Shown: one piece after another, positions 45,302 through 55,269 of the stretch
How the letters are laid out: the number at the start of each line of letters is the position of its first letter
Position numbering within the stretch: position 1 is the first letter of the stretch
Assembly (NCBI RefSeq): GCF_002964705.1
Contig: NZ_PQCD01000036.1
Coordinates: forward strand, 1 to 64,000
Direction: 5' to 3'
DNA from: Pseudoalteromonas sp. T1lg75
GTDB taxonomy: Bacteria; Pseudomonadota; Gammaproteobacteria; Enterobacterales; Alteromonadaceae
Length of the DNA stretch: 64,000 bases
The notes under the pieces: generated by a model
Database searches by the model: none
Told to the model about the DNA's origin: nothing
What the model saw: the letters and a program-made list of their open reading frames with translations, nothing else
Position numbers and translations under genes: made by a program

Positions 45302-45368
45302 ACTCCCTCCTCATTAATGCCTGCCAAAATTCGCGAACATCGCTAAAACAATACGAAAAGAGCAGCAT

Positions 45369-46298
45369 ATGTCTGAAAAAATCGCAATATTATTTCCTGG
45401 TCAAGGCTCACAAAGCGTTGGCATGTTATCCGAGCTACTGAGCGAGTCAGAAGTAGTTAAAGCCACCTTTGCGGAAGCCTCAGAAGCCCTTGGCTATGAC
45501 TTGGCGGAACTGGTACTGAACGGTCCAGAAGAAGAGCTCAACCAAACACACCGTACGCAGCCAGCGTTACTGTGTTCGTCTGTGGCTATTTTCCGTCATT
45601 GGCAGCAGCAAGGCGGTGCAGAGCAAGAAGTGGTACTAGCCGGTCACAGCCTGGGTGAGTACTCGGCGCTGGTATGTGCTGGTGTCATGAGCCTAGCCGA
45701 GGGTGTTAAGCTGGTAGAAAACCGTGGTCAATATATGCAGCAAGCCGTGCCAGCGGGTGTTGGTTCAATGGCGGCCATCATAGGTCTAGACGATGATGTT
45801 ATCGCTAAAGCCTGTGCCGACAGCGCGCAAGGTCAGGTTGTTGCTCCGGTGAACTACAACTCACCGGGTCAGGTGGTGATTGCCGGTAATAAAGAAGCCG
45901 TCGATCGCGCCAGTGAAGCCTGTAAAGAAGCCGGTGCTAAGCGTGCATTGCCTCTTGCGGTAAGTGTACCTTCTCACTGTGAGCTGATGAAGCCTGCCGC
46001 CGAGCAGCTTAAAGGCGACTTGGATGCATTAGCATTAAACGCCCCTGCCTACACAGTGATCAACAACGTTGATGTTGCCGCTGAGCAGGACGTTGAAGCC
46101 ATCAAAGATGCCTTGGTACGTCAGCTTTATAGCCCGGTCCGCTGGACTGAAACCGTACAAGCCATCGCTAAAATGGGTGTGACTCAGGCCTTTGAATTTG
46201 GTCCAGGTAAGGTGTTAACGGGTCTGGTAAAACGAATTGATAAATCTGTTGCTTGCAGCGCTGTTAATGACAGTGCCAGCGTAGACGCAGCTAAATAA
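45369..46298 (+). CDS. fabD: Malonyl-CoA:ACP transacylase FabD
   Basis: A 309-residue enzyme that transfers malonyl from CoA to ACP. The nucleophilic Ser is in AGHSLGEYSAL (about residue 93), and the catalytic His lies in VSVPSHCELM (about 202). The start IAILFPGQGSQSVGML is typical. The length matches E. coli FabD (309). It is 12 bp upstream of fabG, giving the fabD-fabG-acpP-fabF order. Confidence 0.97.
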   Translation: MSEKIAILFPGQGSQSVGMLSELLSESEVVKATFAEASEALGYDLAELVLNGPEEELNQTHRTQPALLCSSVAIFRHWQQQGGAEQEVVLAGHSLGEYSALVCAGVMSLAEGVKLVENRGQYMQQAVPAGVGSMAAIIGLDDDVIAKACADSAQGQVVAPVNYNSPGQVVIAGNKEAVDRASEACKEAGAKRALPLAVSVPSHCELMKPAAEQLKGDLDALALNAPAYTVINNVDVAAEQDVEAIKDALVRQLYSPVRWTETVQAIAKMGVTQAFEFGPGKVLTGLVKRIDKSVACSAVNDSASVDAAK

Positions 46299-46310
46299 AA
46301 GAGAACAAAA

Positions 46311-47057
46311 ATGGCAAATTTATTTTCCCTAGAGGGCAAGGTAGTCCTAGTAACAGGTGCAAGCCGTGGTATTGGTAAAGCGGTTGCTGAGCAATTGGTC
46401 GCGCAAGGCGCAAAGGTTGCTGGCACGGCGACCAGTGACGGTGGTGCTGAGAAGATCTCTGCCTACCTTGGTGAGAACGGTAAAGGCTACAAGCTGAACG
46501 TGACCGATGCCGAGTCAATCGAAGCAACCCTAGCTGCAATTAAAGCAGACCTAGGTGACATTGATGTATTGGTAAACAATGCCGGTATCACCCGCGATAA
46601 TCTGCTAATGCGCATGAAAGATGACGAATGGCAGGATATTATCGACACTAACTTGTCGTCTATCTTCCGCCTGTCAAAAGCGGTATTGCGTCCTATGATG
46701 AAGAAAAAGTCTGGCCGTATTATCAACATAGGTTCGGTTGTGGGCACCATGGGTAACGCCGGTCAAGCCAACTATGCGGCTGCGAAAGCAGGCGTCATTG
46801 GTTTTTCTAAGTCGTTGGCGCGCGAAGTGGCGTCACGCGGTATCACAGTAAACGTGGTGGCACCTGGCTTTATCCAAACCGATATGACCGACGAGCTGAC
46901 TGAAGAGCAAAAAGCGGCAACACTTGCCAATGTACCGGCGGGTCGTCTTGGTCAACCAAACGAAATTGCAGCGGCCGTATGCTATTTAGCGTCTGACGCG
47001 GCAGCGTACGTTTCCGGCGAAACTCTGCACGTTAACGGCGCGATGTATATGGTTTAA
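46311..47057 (+). CDS. fabG: 3-oxoacyl-ACP reductase FabG
   Basis: A 248-residue short-chain dehydrogenase using NADPH. It shows the TGASRGIGKAVAEQL cofactor motif (about 15-29), NNAG (about 90), the catalytic Ser in IGSVVG (about 142) and the Y-x3-K motif in NYAAAKAGVIG (about 155-159). The length is close to E. coli FabG (244). A 243-bp gap with a small hairpin follows before acpP, which probably has its own promoter there. Confidence 0.97.
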   Translation: MANLFSLEGKVVLVTGASRGIGKAVAEQLVAQGAKVAGTATSDGGAEKISAYLGENGKGYKLNVTDAESIEATLAAIKADLGDIDVLVNNAGITRDNLLMRMKDDEWQDIIDTNLSSIFRLSKAVLRPMMKKKSGRIINIGSVVGTMGNAGQANYAAAKAGVIGFSKSLAREVASRGITVNVVAPGFIQTDMTDELTEEQKAATLANVPAGRLGQPNEIAAAVCYLASDAAAYVSGETLHVNGAMYMV

Positions 47058-47300
47058 GGCTCAGGCTGAGCCAAAAAAGGTCGCAAAAACTCGACTAAAA
47101 AGATTGAAGTTTTTGTGATCTTGCTTTAAACATACTTGAAATCGCCGTGAAAATGGGCGATAAAAGTGCAACTTTATATTCATAGAGGTTTGACCAGACA
47201 AAAAACTCTGGGCAAATCCTTGAATCAGACAAATATGCTGCGTAAACTACGCCGCAATCTGAAAAAATAACGCAGTAGCGTTTAAATAAAGGAAAGAAGA

Positions 47301-47537
47301 ATGAGCGACATCCAAGAACGCGTAAAGAAAATCATCGTTGAGCAACTAGGTGTTAAAGAAGAAGAAGTAAAGTCTGAAGCGTCTTTCGTTGATGATCTAG
47401 GTGCGGACTCTCTTGATACTGTTGAGCTAGTAATGGCGCTAGAAGAAGAATTTGACACTGAGATCCCAGACGAAGAAGCTGAGAAGATCACTACAGTTCA
47501 AGCTGCTATCGATTACGTTACAGCTCACGCTGAGTAA
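47301..47537 (+). CDS. acpP: Acyl carrier protein
   Basis: A 78-residue acidic carrier protein. The phosphopantetheine attachment Ser is in [13 protein letters not shown] (residue 37). Helices match E. coli AcpP across the length. GGAAAGAAG precedes the ATG. A stem-loop lies just downstream, so acpP may be transcribed separately as well as with the fab operon. Confidence 0.98.
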   Translation: MSDIQERVKKIIVEQLGVKEEEVKSEASFVDDLGADSLDTVELVMALEEEFDTEIPDEEAEKITTVQAAIDYVTAHAE

Positions 47538-47552
47538 TCCACGCATTTCTTT

Positions 47553-47577
47553 TAAGGGCAGCATTCGCTGCCCTTAG
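47553..47577 (+). terminator. Hairpin after acpP
   Basis: TAAGGGCAGC and GCTGCCCTTA form a 10-bp stem around ATTC, but the following T-tract is weak (GTCTATCT). It may give partial termination and so set the acpP/fabF ratio. Confidence 0.6.
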
Positions 47578-47621
47578 TCTATCTGAGACCCCCATCTTTT
47601 ATTCCCTTTTTGGAGGACACC

Positions 47622-48860
47622 GTGGCTAAACGTCGAGTCGTAGTTACTGGCTTAGGTATGCTTACGCCGCTGGGTAATGATGTAGCGTCAACCTGGCAGG
47701 GCTTATTGAATGGACAAAGTGGCATTGGTGCTATTACCCATTTCGATACAACAGATTTCGGGACCAAATTTGCTGGTTTAATCAAAGATTTTGATGCCGA
47801 AGCATACATGGCGAAGAAAGATGCCAAGAAAATGGATTTATTTATCCAGTACGGTATCGCTGCAGGTTTACAAGCGCTGGACGATTCTGGCTTGGAAGTC
47901 ACTGACGCCAACGCCGAACGTATTGGTGTTGCTGTGGGCTCAGGGATCGGTGGCTTGACACTGATCGAAGAAAACCATGAAAAACTTTTAAATGTTGGGC
48001 CGCGCAAGTTGTCGCCATTTTATGTGCCGTCAACCATCATCAATATGATCTCAGGCCACCTTTCTATAATGAAGGGCCTGCGTGGACCGAACATTTCTAT
48101 CGTTACCGCCTGTACAACCGGCCTGCATAATATAGGCCATGCGGCACGCATGATCGCCTACGGTGATGCGGATGCCATGGTTGCCGGTGGTGCCGAGAAG
48201 GCCTCTACGCCTATGGGCATGGGTGGTTTTAGCGCTGCACGTGCCTTGTCAACGCGTAACGATGATCCACAAGCGGCGTCACGCCCTTGGGATAAAGACC
48301 GTGACGGTTTTGTGCTTTCTGATGGTGCCGGTGTTGTAGTACTTGAAGAGTATGAGCACGCCAAGGCCCGTGGTGCGAAAATCTATGCCGAACTGGTAGG
48401 TTTTGGCATGAGTGGTGATGCCTATCACATGACCTCGCCGCCTGAAGACGGCGCCGGTGCGGCACTTGCTATGGCCAATGCCATTAAAGATGCGGGTATC
48501 AATGCCGAGCAAGTGGGTTACATCAATGCTCACGGTACCTCAACGCCAGCGGGCGATAAGGCCGAAACCAGTGCGGTTAAGAGCATCTTCGGTGCCGCTG
48601 CCGACAAGGTGATGGTGGGTTCGTCTAAGTCTATGATGGGTCACCTACTTGGTGCCGCCGGTTCGGTAGAATCAATCATCACAGTGCTGTCACTGCAAGA
48701 CCAAAAAGTATCGCCGACCATCAACTTGGATAACCCGGACGAGGGCTGTGATCTGGATTACATTGCCCACACCGCGCGCGATGTAAAACTAGACTATGCG
48801 CTGTGTAACTCGTTTGGTTTCGGTGGTACCAACGGCTCACTGTTATTTAAAAAGATCTAA
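47622..48860 (+). CDS. fabF: 3-oxoacyl-ACP synthase II (FabF)
   Basis: A 412-residue condensing enzyme of fatty-acid elongation. The catalytic triad is Cys in [12 protein letters not shown] (about 163), His in [11 protein letters not shown] (about 303) and His in [10 protein letters not shown] (about 340). The start [17 protein letters not shown] is typical. I chose the GTG at 47622, just after GGAGG; a TTG four codons earlier overlaps that site. The length matches E. coli FabF (413). Confidence 0.97.
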   Translation: MAKRRVVVTGLGMLTPLGNDVASTWQGLLNGQSGIGAITHFDTTDFGTKFAGLIKDFDAEAYMAKKDAKKMDLFIQYGIAAGLQALDDSGLEVTDANAERIGVAVGSGIGGLTLIEENHEKLLNVGPRKLSPFYVPSTIINMISGHLSIMKGLRGPNISIVTACTTGLHNIGHAARMIAYGDADAMVAGGAEKASTPMGMGGFSAARALSTRNDDPQAASRPWDKDRDGFVLSDGAGVVVLEEYEHAKARGAKIYAELVGFGMSGDAYHMTSPPEDGAGAALAMANAIKDAGINAEQVGYINAHGTSTPAGDKAETSAVKSIFGAAADKVMVGSSKSMMGHLLGAAGSVESIITVLSLQDQKVSPTINLDNPDEGCDLDYIAHTARDVKLDYALCNSFGFGGTNGSLLFKKI

Positions 48861-48915
48861 CTGTGAAATCAACTGCCTACCAGCATAGACCAAGTTGGGA
48901 CTAAGCTGGTAACAT

Positions 48916-48942
48916 AAGCTCGGTTATGACCGAGCTTTTTTT
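48916..48942 (+). terminator. Terminator overlapping the pabC leader
   Basis: AAGCTCGG and CCGAGCTT form an 8-bp stem around TTATGA, followed by seven T that run straight into the pabC ATG at 48943. It should end fabF transcripts and leaves no room for a Shine-Dalgarno for pabC. Confidence 0.85.
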
Positions 48943-49755
48943 ATGACTAAAACTATTATAAATGGCCAGCCGGGGCACCTGATTGATATTAAGGATCGTG
49001 GCTTAAACTACGGCGATGGTTTTTTTACCACCGCCAAAGTGGTCGACGGCCAGGTTCAGCTTTGGCCCTTACACCGCGCTCGTTTAAGTGAATGTGCTCG
49101 ACGTTTGGGTTTTGGGGAATTGGATTTTGTTGCCCTGGAGCAGGATGTGACTCAGCTGCTTGGTAGTAACCAGGCCCTTGCCGAGGAGCCCGCGGTACTC
49201 AAGGTGTTGTATACCCGAGGCAGTGGTGGGCGAGGTTATGCTCCCCCCAGTGATGTGCAGCCCACACGCGTGCTTAGCCTGTTGCCTTACCCGAGTGCCT
49301 ATCAGGGGATAGCGCAAAAGGGCCTGAGCCTCTCTGTCGCCAAAACACGCTTGGCGCAACAGCCCTTGTTGGCCGGTTTGAAAACCCTCAATCGTCTAGA
49401 GCAGGTCTTTATTAAGCAAGAAGCGGCACAGCAGAGCAGTGATGACTTACTGGTGCTAGATACCACAGACAAGGTGATTGAAACCTCCAGTGCCAATTTG
49501 CTGGTGTACAAGCAAGGGCAGTGGTATACGCCAAGCTTAGAGCAGGCTGGGATACAGGGGGTGTATTTAACGCATCTGCAACAACGCCTGCCAATAATCA
49601 GTTGTCAGCTTAATTTGGCCCAGGTATTGTCGATGGATGCGGTGTTCTGCTGTAATAGCTTGATGGAGCTGGTGCCTATTACCCGCATCGCCCACCATGA
49701 TTACAACCTCGATATTGCGCTTAGCCTGTTAGTAAAACAAGGGATCAAGGTATGA
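48943..49755 (+). CDS. pabC: Aminodeoxychorismate lyase (PabC)
   Basis: A 270-residue PLP-dependent enzyme that converts aminodeoxychorismate to p-aminobenzoate for folate. The catalytic Lys is in AGLKTLNRLEQVF (about residue 146), and the PLP region has ETSSANLLVYKQG (about 185). RGLNYGDGFFTT near the start matches the class IV transaminase fold. The ATG directly follows a terminator T-run and has no ribosome site. The stop overlaps mltG by four bases, giving pabC-mltG-tmk-holB. Confidence 0.92.
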   Translation: MTKTIINGQPGHLIDIKDRGLNYGDGFFTTAKVVDGQVQLWPLHRARLSECARRLGFGELDFVALEQDVTQLLGSNQALAEEPAVLKVLYTRGSGGRGYAPPSDVQPTRVLSLLPYPSAYQGIAQKGLSLSVAKTRLAQQPLLAGLKTLNRLEQVFIKQEAAQQSSDDLLVLDTTDKVIETSSANLLVYKQGQWYTPSLEQAGIQGVYLTHLQQRLPIISCQLNLAQVLSMDAVFCCNSLMELVPITRIAHHDYNLDIALSLLVKQGIKV

Positions 49756-50741
49756 TAAGGGTCATTGCCAGTGTGGTGTTACTGGCGTTAGTGCTTACTG
49801 CGGCCGGATACTACCAGTTGCGCCAAGCCATGCAGGCGCCCTTTAATATTGGTCACACGCAGTTGGTGGAAATTCCCAGTGGCACAGGGTTTAATCAGTT
49901 ATGCCGTCAGTGGCAGAGCAAGCAATGGGTCGACGAGTGTTGGCCGCTGCAGGTGCTCGCCAAACTCGATCCTAGCCTCACCGATTTAAAAGCCGGCGTG
50001 TATCAGTTGGTACCGGGTACCGCACTGAGCGCCTTTAGGCAGATCAGTCAGGGGTTGGAGCATGAGTTCAGCTTCACCATTATCGAAGGCGATAATTTAC
50101 GCCAGGTGCTGGCACGTTTGGCTCAAGCAGAATACGTAGATACGCCATTACAATGGGGCGATAGCTTTAATAATCAGCCTCTGGATGAGCGCTTCGAAGG
50201 TAAGTTGTTTCCCGATACCTATCATTATCATGCCCATGAAGATGCTGAGCAGATCCTTTTACGGGCCTATAACAAGATGGAAGTGCAGTTGGCCGAAATC
50301 TGGCAGCAGCGCGACGATAACACGCCATTGCAGAGCGCCTATGAGGCCTTGATCTTGGCCTCGATTATCGAAAAGGAAACCGGGGTTGCCGGCGAGCGTC
50401 CACTCATTGCGTCCGTGTTCGTAAATCGTTTAAACAAGGGCATGCGTTTGCAAACGGATCCCACGGTGATCTATGGTATCGGCCCCGATTTCGATGGCGA
50501 CATTACCCGTGCTCATTTGCGTCAGACCACGCCATACAACACCTATCGTATCAATGGCTTGCCACCAACGCCTATTGCCATGCCATCGCGAAAAGCCTTG
50601 TTGGCAGCGGTGCAGCCAGCGCAATCGGATTATTATTATTTTGTCGCCAAGGGCGATGGCAGCCATCAATTTTCAAAGCGACTGGCGGATCATAACCGCG
50701 CAGTGCGCCAGTATCAGTTAAGAAGAGCAAATGACAGCTAA
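49752..50741 (+). CDS. mltG: Endolytic murein transglycosylase MltG
   Basis: A 329-residue inner-membrane enzyme that cuts nascent glycan strands and sets their length. Residues 4-21 form the membrane anchor; a LysM-like subdomain follows (about 35-100). The catalytic Glu lies in [25 protein letters not shown] (about 211). The C-terminus has the [18 protein letters not shown] and [15 protein letters not shown] motifs. The length is close to E. coli MltG (340). It overlaps tmk by 11 bp. Confidence 0.95.
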   Translation: MIRVIASVVLLALVLTAAGYYQLRQAMQAPFNIGHTQLVEIPSGTGFNQLCRQWQSKQWVDECWPLQVLAKLDPSLTDLKAGVYQLVPGTALSAFRQISQGLEHEFSFTIIEGDNLRQVLARLAQAEYVDTPLQWGDSFNNQPLDERFEGKLFPDTYHYHAHEDAEQILLRAYNKMEVQLAEIWQQRDDNTPLQSAYEALILASIIEKETGVAGERPLIASVFVNRLNKGMRLQTDPTVIYGIGPDFDGDITRAHLRQTTPYNTYRINGLPPTPIAMPSRKALLAAVQPAQSDYYYFVAKGDGSHQFSKRLADHNRAVRQYQLRRANDS

Positions 50742-51354
50742 GTTTATTGTGATTGAGGGTCTAGAGGGCAGTGGTAAGTCCACCGCCATGAAGGTCTGTG
50801 CCGAGCTATTAACGAAAGCGGGTGTTGATTTTATCACCACTCGAGAGCCAGGCGGCACCCCGGTGGCAGAACAATTGCGAACTGTGGTAAAAGAATGCCA
50901 GGACGAGCAGGTGAGCACCCAAACCGAACTGCTGCTAATGTATGCGGCGCGCTCTCAATTGGTGGAAAATGTAATTCGCCCGGCGCTGATGCAGGGCACC
51001 TGGGTGCTTGGCGATCGTCACGATTTATCGTCTCAGGCTTATCAGGGCGGGGGCCGAGAGGTCGATGCCGAGGTGATGCGTTTTCTTGGCAATTATGTCC
51101 TAGACGGGCTACGCCCGGATTTGACCTTGTATCTCGACATCGAGCCGGCCCTAGGCCTTGAGCGAGCCCGTGGTCGGGGTGAGCTGGATCGCATCGAACA
51201 GGAAGACCTGTCGTTTTTTGAGCGCACGCGAGAGCGTTATTTGGCCTTGGCGCATGCAGATGACAGCATTCATATAATCGATGCCAGTCAAAGCATGGAG
51301 CAAGTGCATCAGGCTTTGGCCGATGTGCTGGTGCCCTTCTTAGCGGAGCAATAA
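50731..51354 (+). CDS. tmk: Thymidylate kinase
   Basis: A 207-residue dTMP kinase. The P-loop is [12 protein letters not shown] (about 7-18). [15 protein letters not shown] (about 35) is the DR(E)P substrate motif, [17 protein letters not shown] (about 91) and the lid FFERTRERY (about 157) follow. The length matches E. coli Tmk (213). Its stop overlaps the holB start by one base. Confidence 0.96.
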   Translation: MTAKFIVIEGLEGSGKSTAMKVCAELLTKAGVDFITTREPGGTPVAEQLRTVVKECQDEQVSTQTELLLMYAARSQLVENVIRPALMQGTWVLGDRHDLSSQAYQGGGREVDAEVMRFLGNYVLDGLRPDLTLYLDIEPALGLERARGRGELDRIEQEDLSFFERTRERYLALAHADDSIHIIDASQSMEQVHQALADVLVPFLAEQ

Positions 51355-52253
51355 TGTACCCCTGGCTTAGCAATGTACAGCAGCAATATGCCCAACAGCA
51401 GCAACAGGGGCGATTGCACCATGCCCATTTACTTTATGGCGCTGAGGGCGTGGGTAAAGGCGTATTGGCTGAGCAGTTATGTAAGGCCTTACTGTGTGAG
51501 CAGGCCGAACAAATGCACCCTTGTGGCCAATGCAAGGGCTGCAAACTAATTGCTGCCGGGACGCATCCAGACTTACTTATGCTCAGTGGAGAGGGAAGCA
51601 GCATAGGTGTCGATGCCATACGCGCCATCAGCGACTTTGTCCAACACAGTGCCCAGCAAGGCGGCGCCAAATGCGTGATTATTCCTAATGCCCAGCGTAT
51701 GACCGTGGCCGCCAGCAATGCCCTGTTAAAAACCCTGGAAGAGCCTAATAACCATTGTTATTTGTGGTTGCTTAGCCCAGGTACGGCTAATTTATCGGCC
51801 ACCATCTTAAGCCGCTGCGCCAAGCAACAGATCTCGGTGCAAGACGATGCTCATTTGGATGCCTGGTTGCAACAGTATGCCCATGAAGCCATACAGCAGC
51901 CCTTTGCCGTGCACTTTAAAACTCAGCCCTTGTTGTTGCGCCAATGGCAAGAAAACGACGAGCTGGGGCAAATCCAAAGCTTATACCAAGCGCTGTATGA
52001 GCAGCAATTAGCGGTTAACGAACAAAAGCTGGTTGATATTTTGACGCAAAACTCACAATATATTGCTATCTTTAGGCTGTTCGTAAGCCAGTTTCTATTA
52101 CACAGGTCCCAGCAGGGGTTGCCCTTTGCGGCTTTTGAACGCTGTTATAGGCAGTTACAACACTTTAGTGAACAGGTAACGCAGACCCCAGGACTTAATA
52201 TGACTTTAGCACTGGCACAGCTGTTGCGTGTGTTAAAACAAGAATTAGGATAA
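51354..52253 (+). CDS. holB: DNA polymerase III delta' subunit (HolB)
   Basis: A 299-residue clamp-loader subunit of the AAA+ fold. The degenerate P-loop is LLYGAEGVGKGVLAEQL (about 23-39). The zinc module has Cys in LLCEQAEQMHPCGQCKGCK (about 46-64). The NALLKTLEEPNNHCYLWLLS sensor region is near 120. The length is somewhat shorter than E. coli (334). It is followed by a PilZ gene 13 bp downstream, an order shared with Pseudomonas and Shewanella. Confidence 0.93.
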   Translation: MYPWLSNVQQQYAQQQQQGRLHHAHLLYGAEGVGKGVLAEQLCKALLCEQAEQMHPCGQCKGCKLIAAGTHPDLLMLSGEGSSIGVDAIRAISDFVQHSAQQGGAKCVIIPNAQRMTVAASNALLKTLEEPNNHCYLWLLSPGTANLSATILSRCAKQQISVQDDAHLDAWLQQYAHEAIQQPFAVHFKTQPLLLRQWQENDELGQIQSLYQALYEQQLAVNEQKLVDILTQNSQYIAIFRLFVSQFLLHRSQQGLPFAAFERCYRQLQHFSEQVTQTPGLNMTLALAQLLRVLKQELG

Positions 52254-52266
52254 CAAAGGAGCCGTT

Positions 52267-52593
52267 GTGCAAGAGCTACTTGTAGAATTAGACGATCTGG
52301 ATGAATTATATCGTTGTTATATGCCTTATCTAAAAACCGGTGGTTTGTTTGTACGCACAAACATGAGCTATGAAATGGGGCAGTCTTTGGCGTTGCGCGT
52401 GAGCTTACCCGACTCCCTCGAGGAAGAGGTGGTGACGGGCAAGGTAGTGTGGGTGACCCCAATCGGCGCGCAAAGCTCAAACCCGCCAGGTATCGGCATC
52501 GGTTTTATTGACGACAAAGTGCACCTGCGTGACAAAATCGAAAAGATGCTCGGGACTTTGTTAAACTCCGGCCACCCCACATACACCATGTAA
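52267..52593 (+). CDS. pilZ: PilZ domain protein
   Basis: A 108-residue PilZ-domain protein of the type encoded between holB and tatD, needed for type IV pilus assembly in Pseudomonas. It has the N-terminal L-x-D-L-D-E-L-Y-R-C-Y-M segment and the beta-barrel part (about 30-100, VTGKVVWVTPIG), but lacks the RxxxR and D/NxSxxG motifs for c-di-GMP. This fits the non-binding PilZ subtype. The start is GTG with AAAGGAG upstream. Confidence 0.88.
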   Translation: MQELLVELDDLDELYRCYMPYLKTGGLFVRTNMSYEMGQSLALRVSLPDSLEEEVVTGKVVWVTPIGAQSSNPPGIGIGFIDDKVHLRDKIEKMLGTLLNSGHPTYTM

Positions 52594-52627
52594 GGCCTTC
52601 GGCCTTACATTCACATTGCAGTAACTC

Positions 52628-53407
52628 ATGATTGTAGATTCCCACTGCCACCTAGACAGGTTGGACTTCGATAAACTCGGCGAGGATTTGCCGAGTGTAT
52701 TAGCTCAGGCTCGCGCCAAGGATGTAGAACACTTTTTATGTGTGAGCGTAACCTTGCAGCAGTTTCCGCAGATGTTGGAAAAAATTGCTGCCTTCGACGA
52801 TGTCTCCGCTTCTTGCGGGGTGCACCCGTTAGATCAAAAAGATGCTTTGGATATCGACCTGTTGCGCCGTTTGGCGGTGCATGACAAGGTGGTTGCCATA
52901 GGTGAAACCGGGTTGGATTACTACTACAGTGGTGAAACTAAGCAGGTTCAGCAAGAGAGTTTTGTCGGCCATATTCAGGTGGCCAATGAGCTGAATAAGC
53001 CGCTGATTATTCATACCCGAGACGCCAAAGCCGACACCATAAATTTGATGCGCGAGCATAATGCCGAGCGTTGTGGTGGGGTGCTGCATTGCTTCACCGA
53101 AGACCTGGACATGGCGAAACAGGCCATGGATCTGGGTTTTTATATTTCCATTTCAGGCATCGTCACCTTCCGTAATGCAGAGCAGTTGCGAGAGGTGGTT
53201 AAGCAGGTGCCTCTGGAGCGCTTGCTGATTGAAACCGACTCACCCTATTTGGCGCCGGTGCCGCATCGCGGTAAAACCAACCAACCCGCCTATGTACAGG
53301 ATGTGGCCTACTTTATTGCCGACCTCAAAGGGGTGAGCTATAAAGAGTTGGCGAACGCTACTACGGATAACTTCTATCGTTTATTTAACGGTATTAACAG
53401 GCGCTAA
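52628..53407 (+). CDS. TatD family deoxyribonuclease (YcfH-like)
   Basis: A 259-residue TIM-barrel metal-dependent hydrolase. Metal ligands are visible: DSHCHLDRL (residues 3-11), Glu in IGETGLDYYY (about 93), His in IIHTRDA (about 131), His in LHCFTE (about 156) and Asp in IETDSPYLAP (about 206). In E. coli YcfH sits in the same place, after holB. It is 34 bp after pilZ and 20 bp before the PhoD-like gene. Confidence 0.93.
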   Translation: MIVDSHCHLDRLDFDKLGEDLPSVLAQARAKDVEHFLCVSVTLQQFPQMLEKIAAFDDVSASCGVHPLDQKDALDIDLLRRLAVHDKVVAIGETGLDYYYSGETKQVQQESFVGHIQVANELNKPLIIHTRDAKADTINLMREHNAERCGGVLHCFTEDLDMAKQAMDLGFYISISGIVTFRNAEQLREVVKQVPLERLLIETDSPYLAPVPHRGKTNQPAYVQDVAYFIADLKGVSYKELANATTDNFYRLFNGINRR

Positions 53408-53427
53408 GGATTGATGGGGCCAATATT

Positions 53428-55269
53428 GTGACAGAACTTCCTCTGCTCCTGCTTGGCCCTTTGCTTCGTCGCGCCGAGCCCGAGCTTATTCGCCTGCAGC
53501 TGGCGACCTCTAAGGCGATCAACCCACGATTAGAGCTAAGCGGCGTCGAGCTGTATCAGCAGGTAGACATGTGCCGTCTTGGCGAGCACTTGTACCTTTA
53601 CAGCCTGACCCTTACGCCACGCAAAGGGACCTTTGCTACGGACCTGGCCATCGCCTACGAGCTGTTTGATGGCCTCGTGCGCATAGATTTAAGTGCGTTT
53701 TGCTACCCCGGTCACGCCAGCCCGACGTTATTAATACCTCAGCAACTTCACTCAGTGCTACATGGCTCTTGTCGCAATCCCCATCATTACAGTGACGATG
53801 CCCTGGTGCAGGCAGATGAATTGCTGGCGTGCTCCCTAGCGCAAGAAAATGAGGTTCAACGTCCGCAGTTGTTGTTGCTCTCTGGCGATCAGGTGTATGC
53901 CGATGATGTGGCTGGTCCCATGTTACTGGCTATTCATCAGTTGGTTGCCAAGCTGGGTATTTACACCGAATCCATGCCCTTGCTGACTACGAGCGAGCAG
54001 GTGGTCGACGAGCTCTATCGGCGCGCCGAGTTGCTGCCGAAAAAGCCTTGGCAAAAACTGTCAAAGTGGCACAGCGGCTATTGGCTGCGCAAAGACGAGC
54101 CCCACTTTAGCAGCATTAAAAGTGCCAACCATTTAATTCATTTCGAAGAATTTATTGCGCTGTATTTGTTGAGTTTTAGCGCCGCAAGTTGGCAACTGGT
54201 CGATTTTGCCCGGCTAGAGCTCGCCGCCGAGCATCCCCAGCAGGAAGTGTTTAGTGCCGAGCGCGAGCATTTGCGTAAATTTGCCGCCAGCCAAGGGCAG
54301 GTGGCGCGGTTGTTGGCGCACACCAGCACCTTAATGATTTTCGACGATCATGACGTCACCGATGATTGGAACCTCACCGCTAATTGGGAGCAAGCGGTGT
54401 ATACCCATGGCGCCAGCCGCGGCATAATATGCAATGCCATGTTGGCCTACGCCCTGTTTCAGGGCTGGGGGAATACGGATGCGAAACAGGACTGGCCTTT
54501 TTTCTCCTTAGTCAATGACGCCTTGCAAGATAATAATTGGCATTTGAAGGGCGGCTATAAGCCCTTGCTGCATTACGATTACTGGCATTATGAGCTCCCC
54601 ACCGTACCTAAGGTCGTGGTGCTCGATACCCGTACCCATAGGTGGCGAAACGAGCAGGACTTTAATGAGCCATCCGGCCTCTTGGACTGGGAGCGACTAT
54701 TAGAGCTAGAGAGCACCCTGGAAGGCTGCGACAAGGTTTTGCTGGTTTCCCCGGCGCCAGTGTTTGGGGTTAAATCCATCGAGGCGATACAGGCGCTGTT
54801 TACCCTGTGCGGTAAGCCCTTAATGGTGGATTGTGAAAACTGGATGGCCCATGAGGGCTCGGCGAAAAAGTTACTCGATATCTTCCGGCGCTTAGAAACA
54901 CCGGAAGAAACCATCATTCTTTCCGGCGATGTGCATTATTCCTTTTGCTTCTCCGTCAAGGCGCGCTTTGGCGAGCGCGACAACCGTATTTGGCAGCTGA
55001 CTGCCAGTGGCATTAAGAATGAGTTTCCTCGTAAGTTGATCAACTTTTTGGATAAGCTTGACTCCATACTCTACTCGCCGCGCAGCCCCTTGAATATGTT
55101 TACCAAACGTTGGCAAATGAAGGTCGATAAGCACGATACCACCACGGGTCCGCAGAAACATTTGGTGAGTCAGGCGGCGATCAGTCTGATTGAGTTGGAG
55201 CAGGGCGAGCTAAACCGCTATCGGCTGCTGCACAGCGACGGCAGCTGCACCGAGTATGAACTCGATTAA
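53428..55269 (+). CDS. PhoD-like metallophosphatase
   Basis: A 613-residue protein of the alkaline phosphatase D-like superfamily. Metal-binding motifs are visible: GSCRNPHH (about 114), LLSGDQVYADD (about 151-161), IFDDHDVTDDWN (about 308-319) and ILSGDVHYSF (about 497-506). There is no signal peptide, so it may be cytoplasmic, unlike secreted PhoD enzymes. The start is GTG at 53428. It follows tatD closely and probably shares its transcript. Substrate unknown. Confidence 0.85.
   Translation: MTELPLLLLGPLLRRAEPELIRLQLATSKAINPRLELSGVELYQQVDMCRLGEHLYLYSLTLTPRKGTFATDLAIAYELFDGLVRIDLSAFCYPGHASPTLLIPQQLHSVLHGSCRNPHHYSDDALVQADELLACSLAQENEVQRPQLLLLSGDQVYADDVAGPMLLAIHQLVAKLGIYTESMPLLTTSEQVVDELYRRAELLPKKPWQKLSKWHSGYWLRKDEPHFSSIKSANHLIHFEEFIALYLLSFSAASWQLVDFARLELAAEHPQQEVFSAEREHLRKFAASQGQVARLLAHTSTLMIFDDHDVTDDWNLTANWEQAVYTHGASRGIICNAMLAYALFQGWGNTDAKQDWPFFSLVNDALQDNNWHLKGGYKPLLHYDYWHYELPTVPKVVVLDTRTHRWRNEQDFNEPSGLLDWERLLELESTLEGCDKVLLVSPAPVFGVKSIEAIQALFTLCGKPLMVDCENWMAHEGSAKKLLDIFRRLETPEETIILSGDVHYSFCFSVKARFGERDNRIWQLTASGIKNEFPRKLINFLDKLDSILYSPRSPLNMFTKRWQMKVDKHDTTTGPQKHLVSQAAISLIELEQGELNRYRLLHSDGSCTEYELD

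Noticed and set aside
50834..51373. 179-codon minus-strand frame opposite tmk
   Set aside because: tmk is certain on the plus strand, and the opposite frame has an implausible Pro/Cys/His-rich composition.
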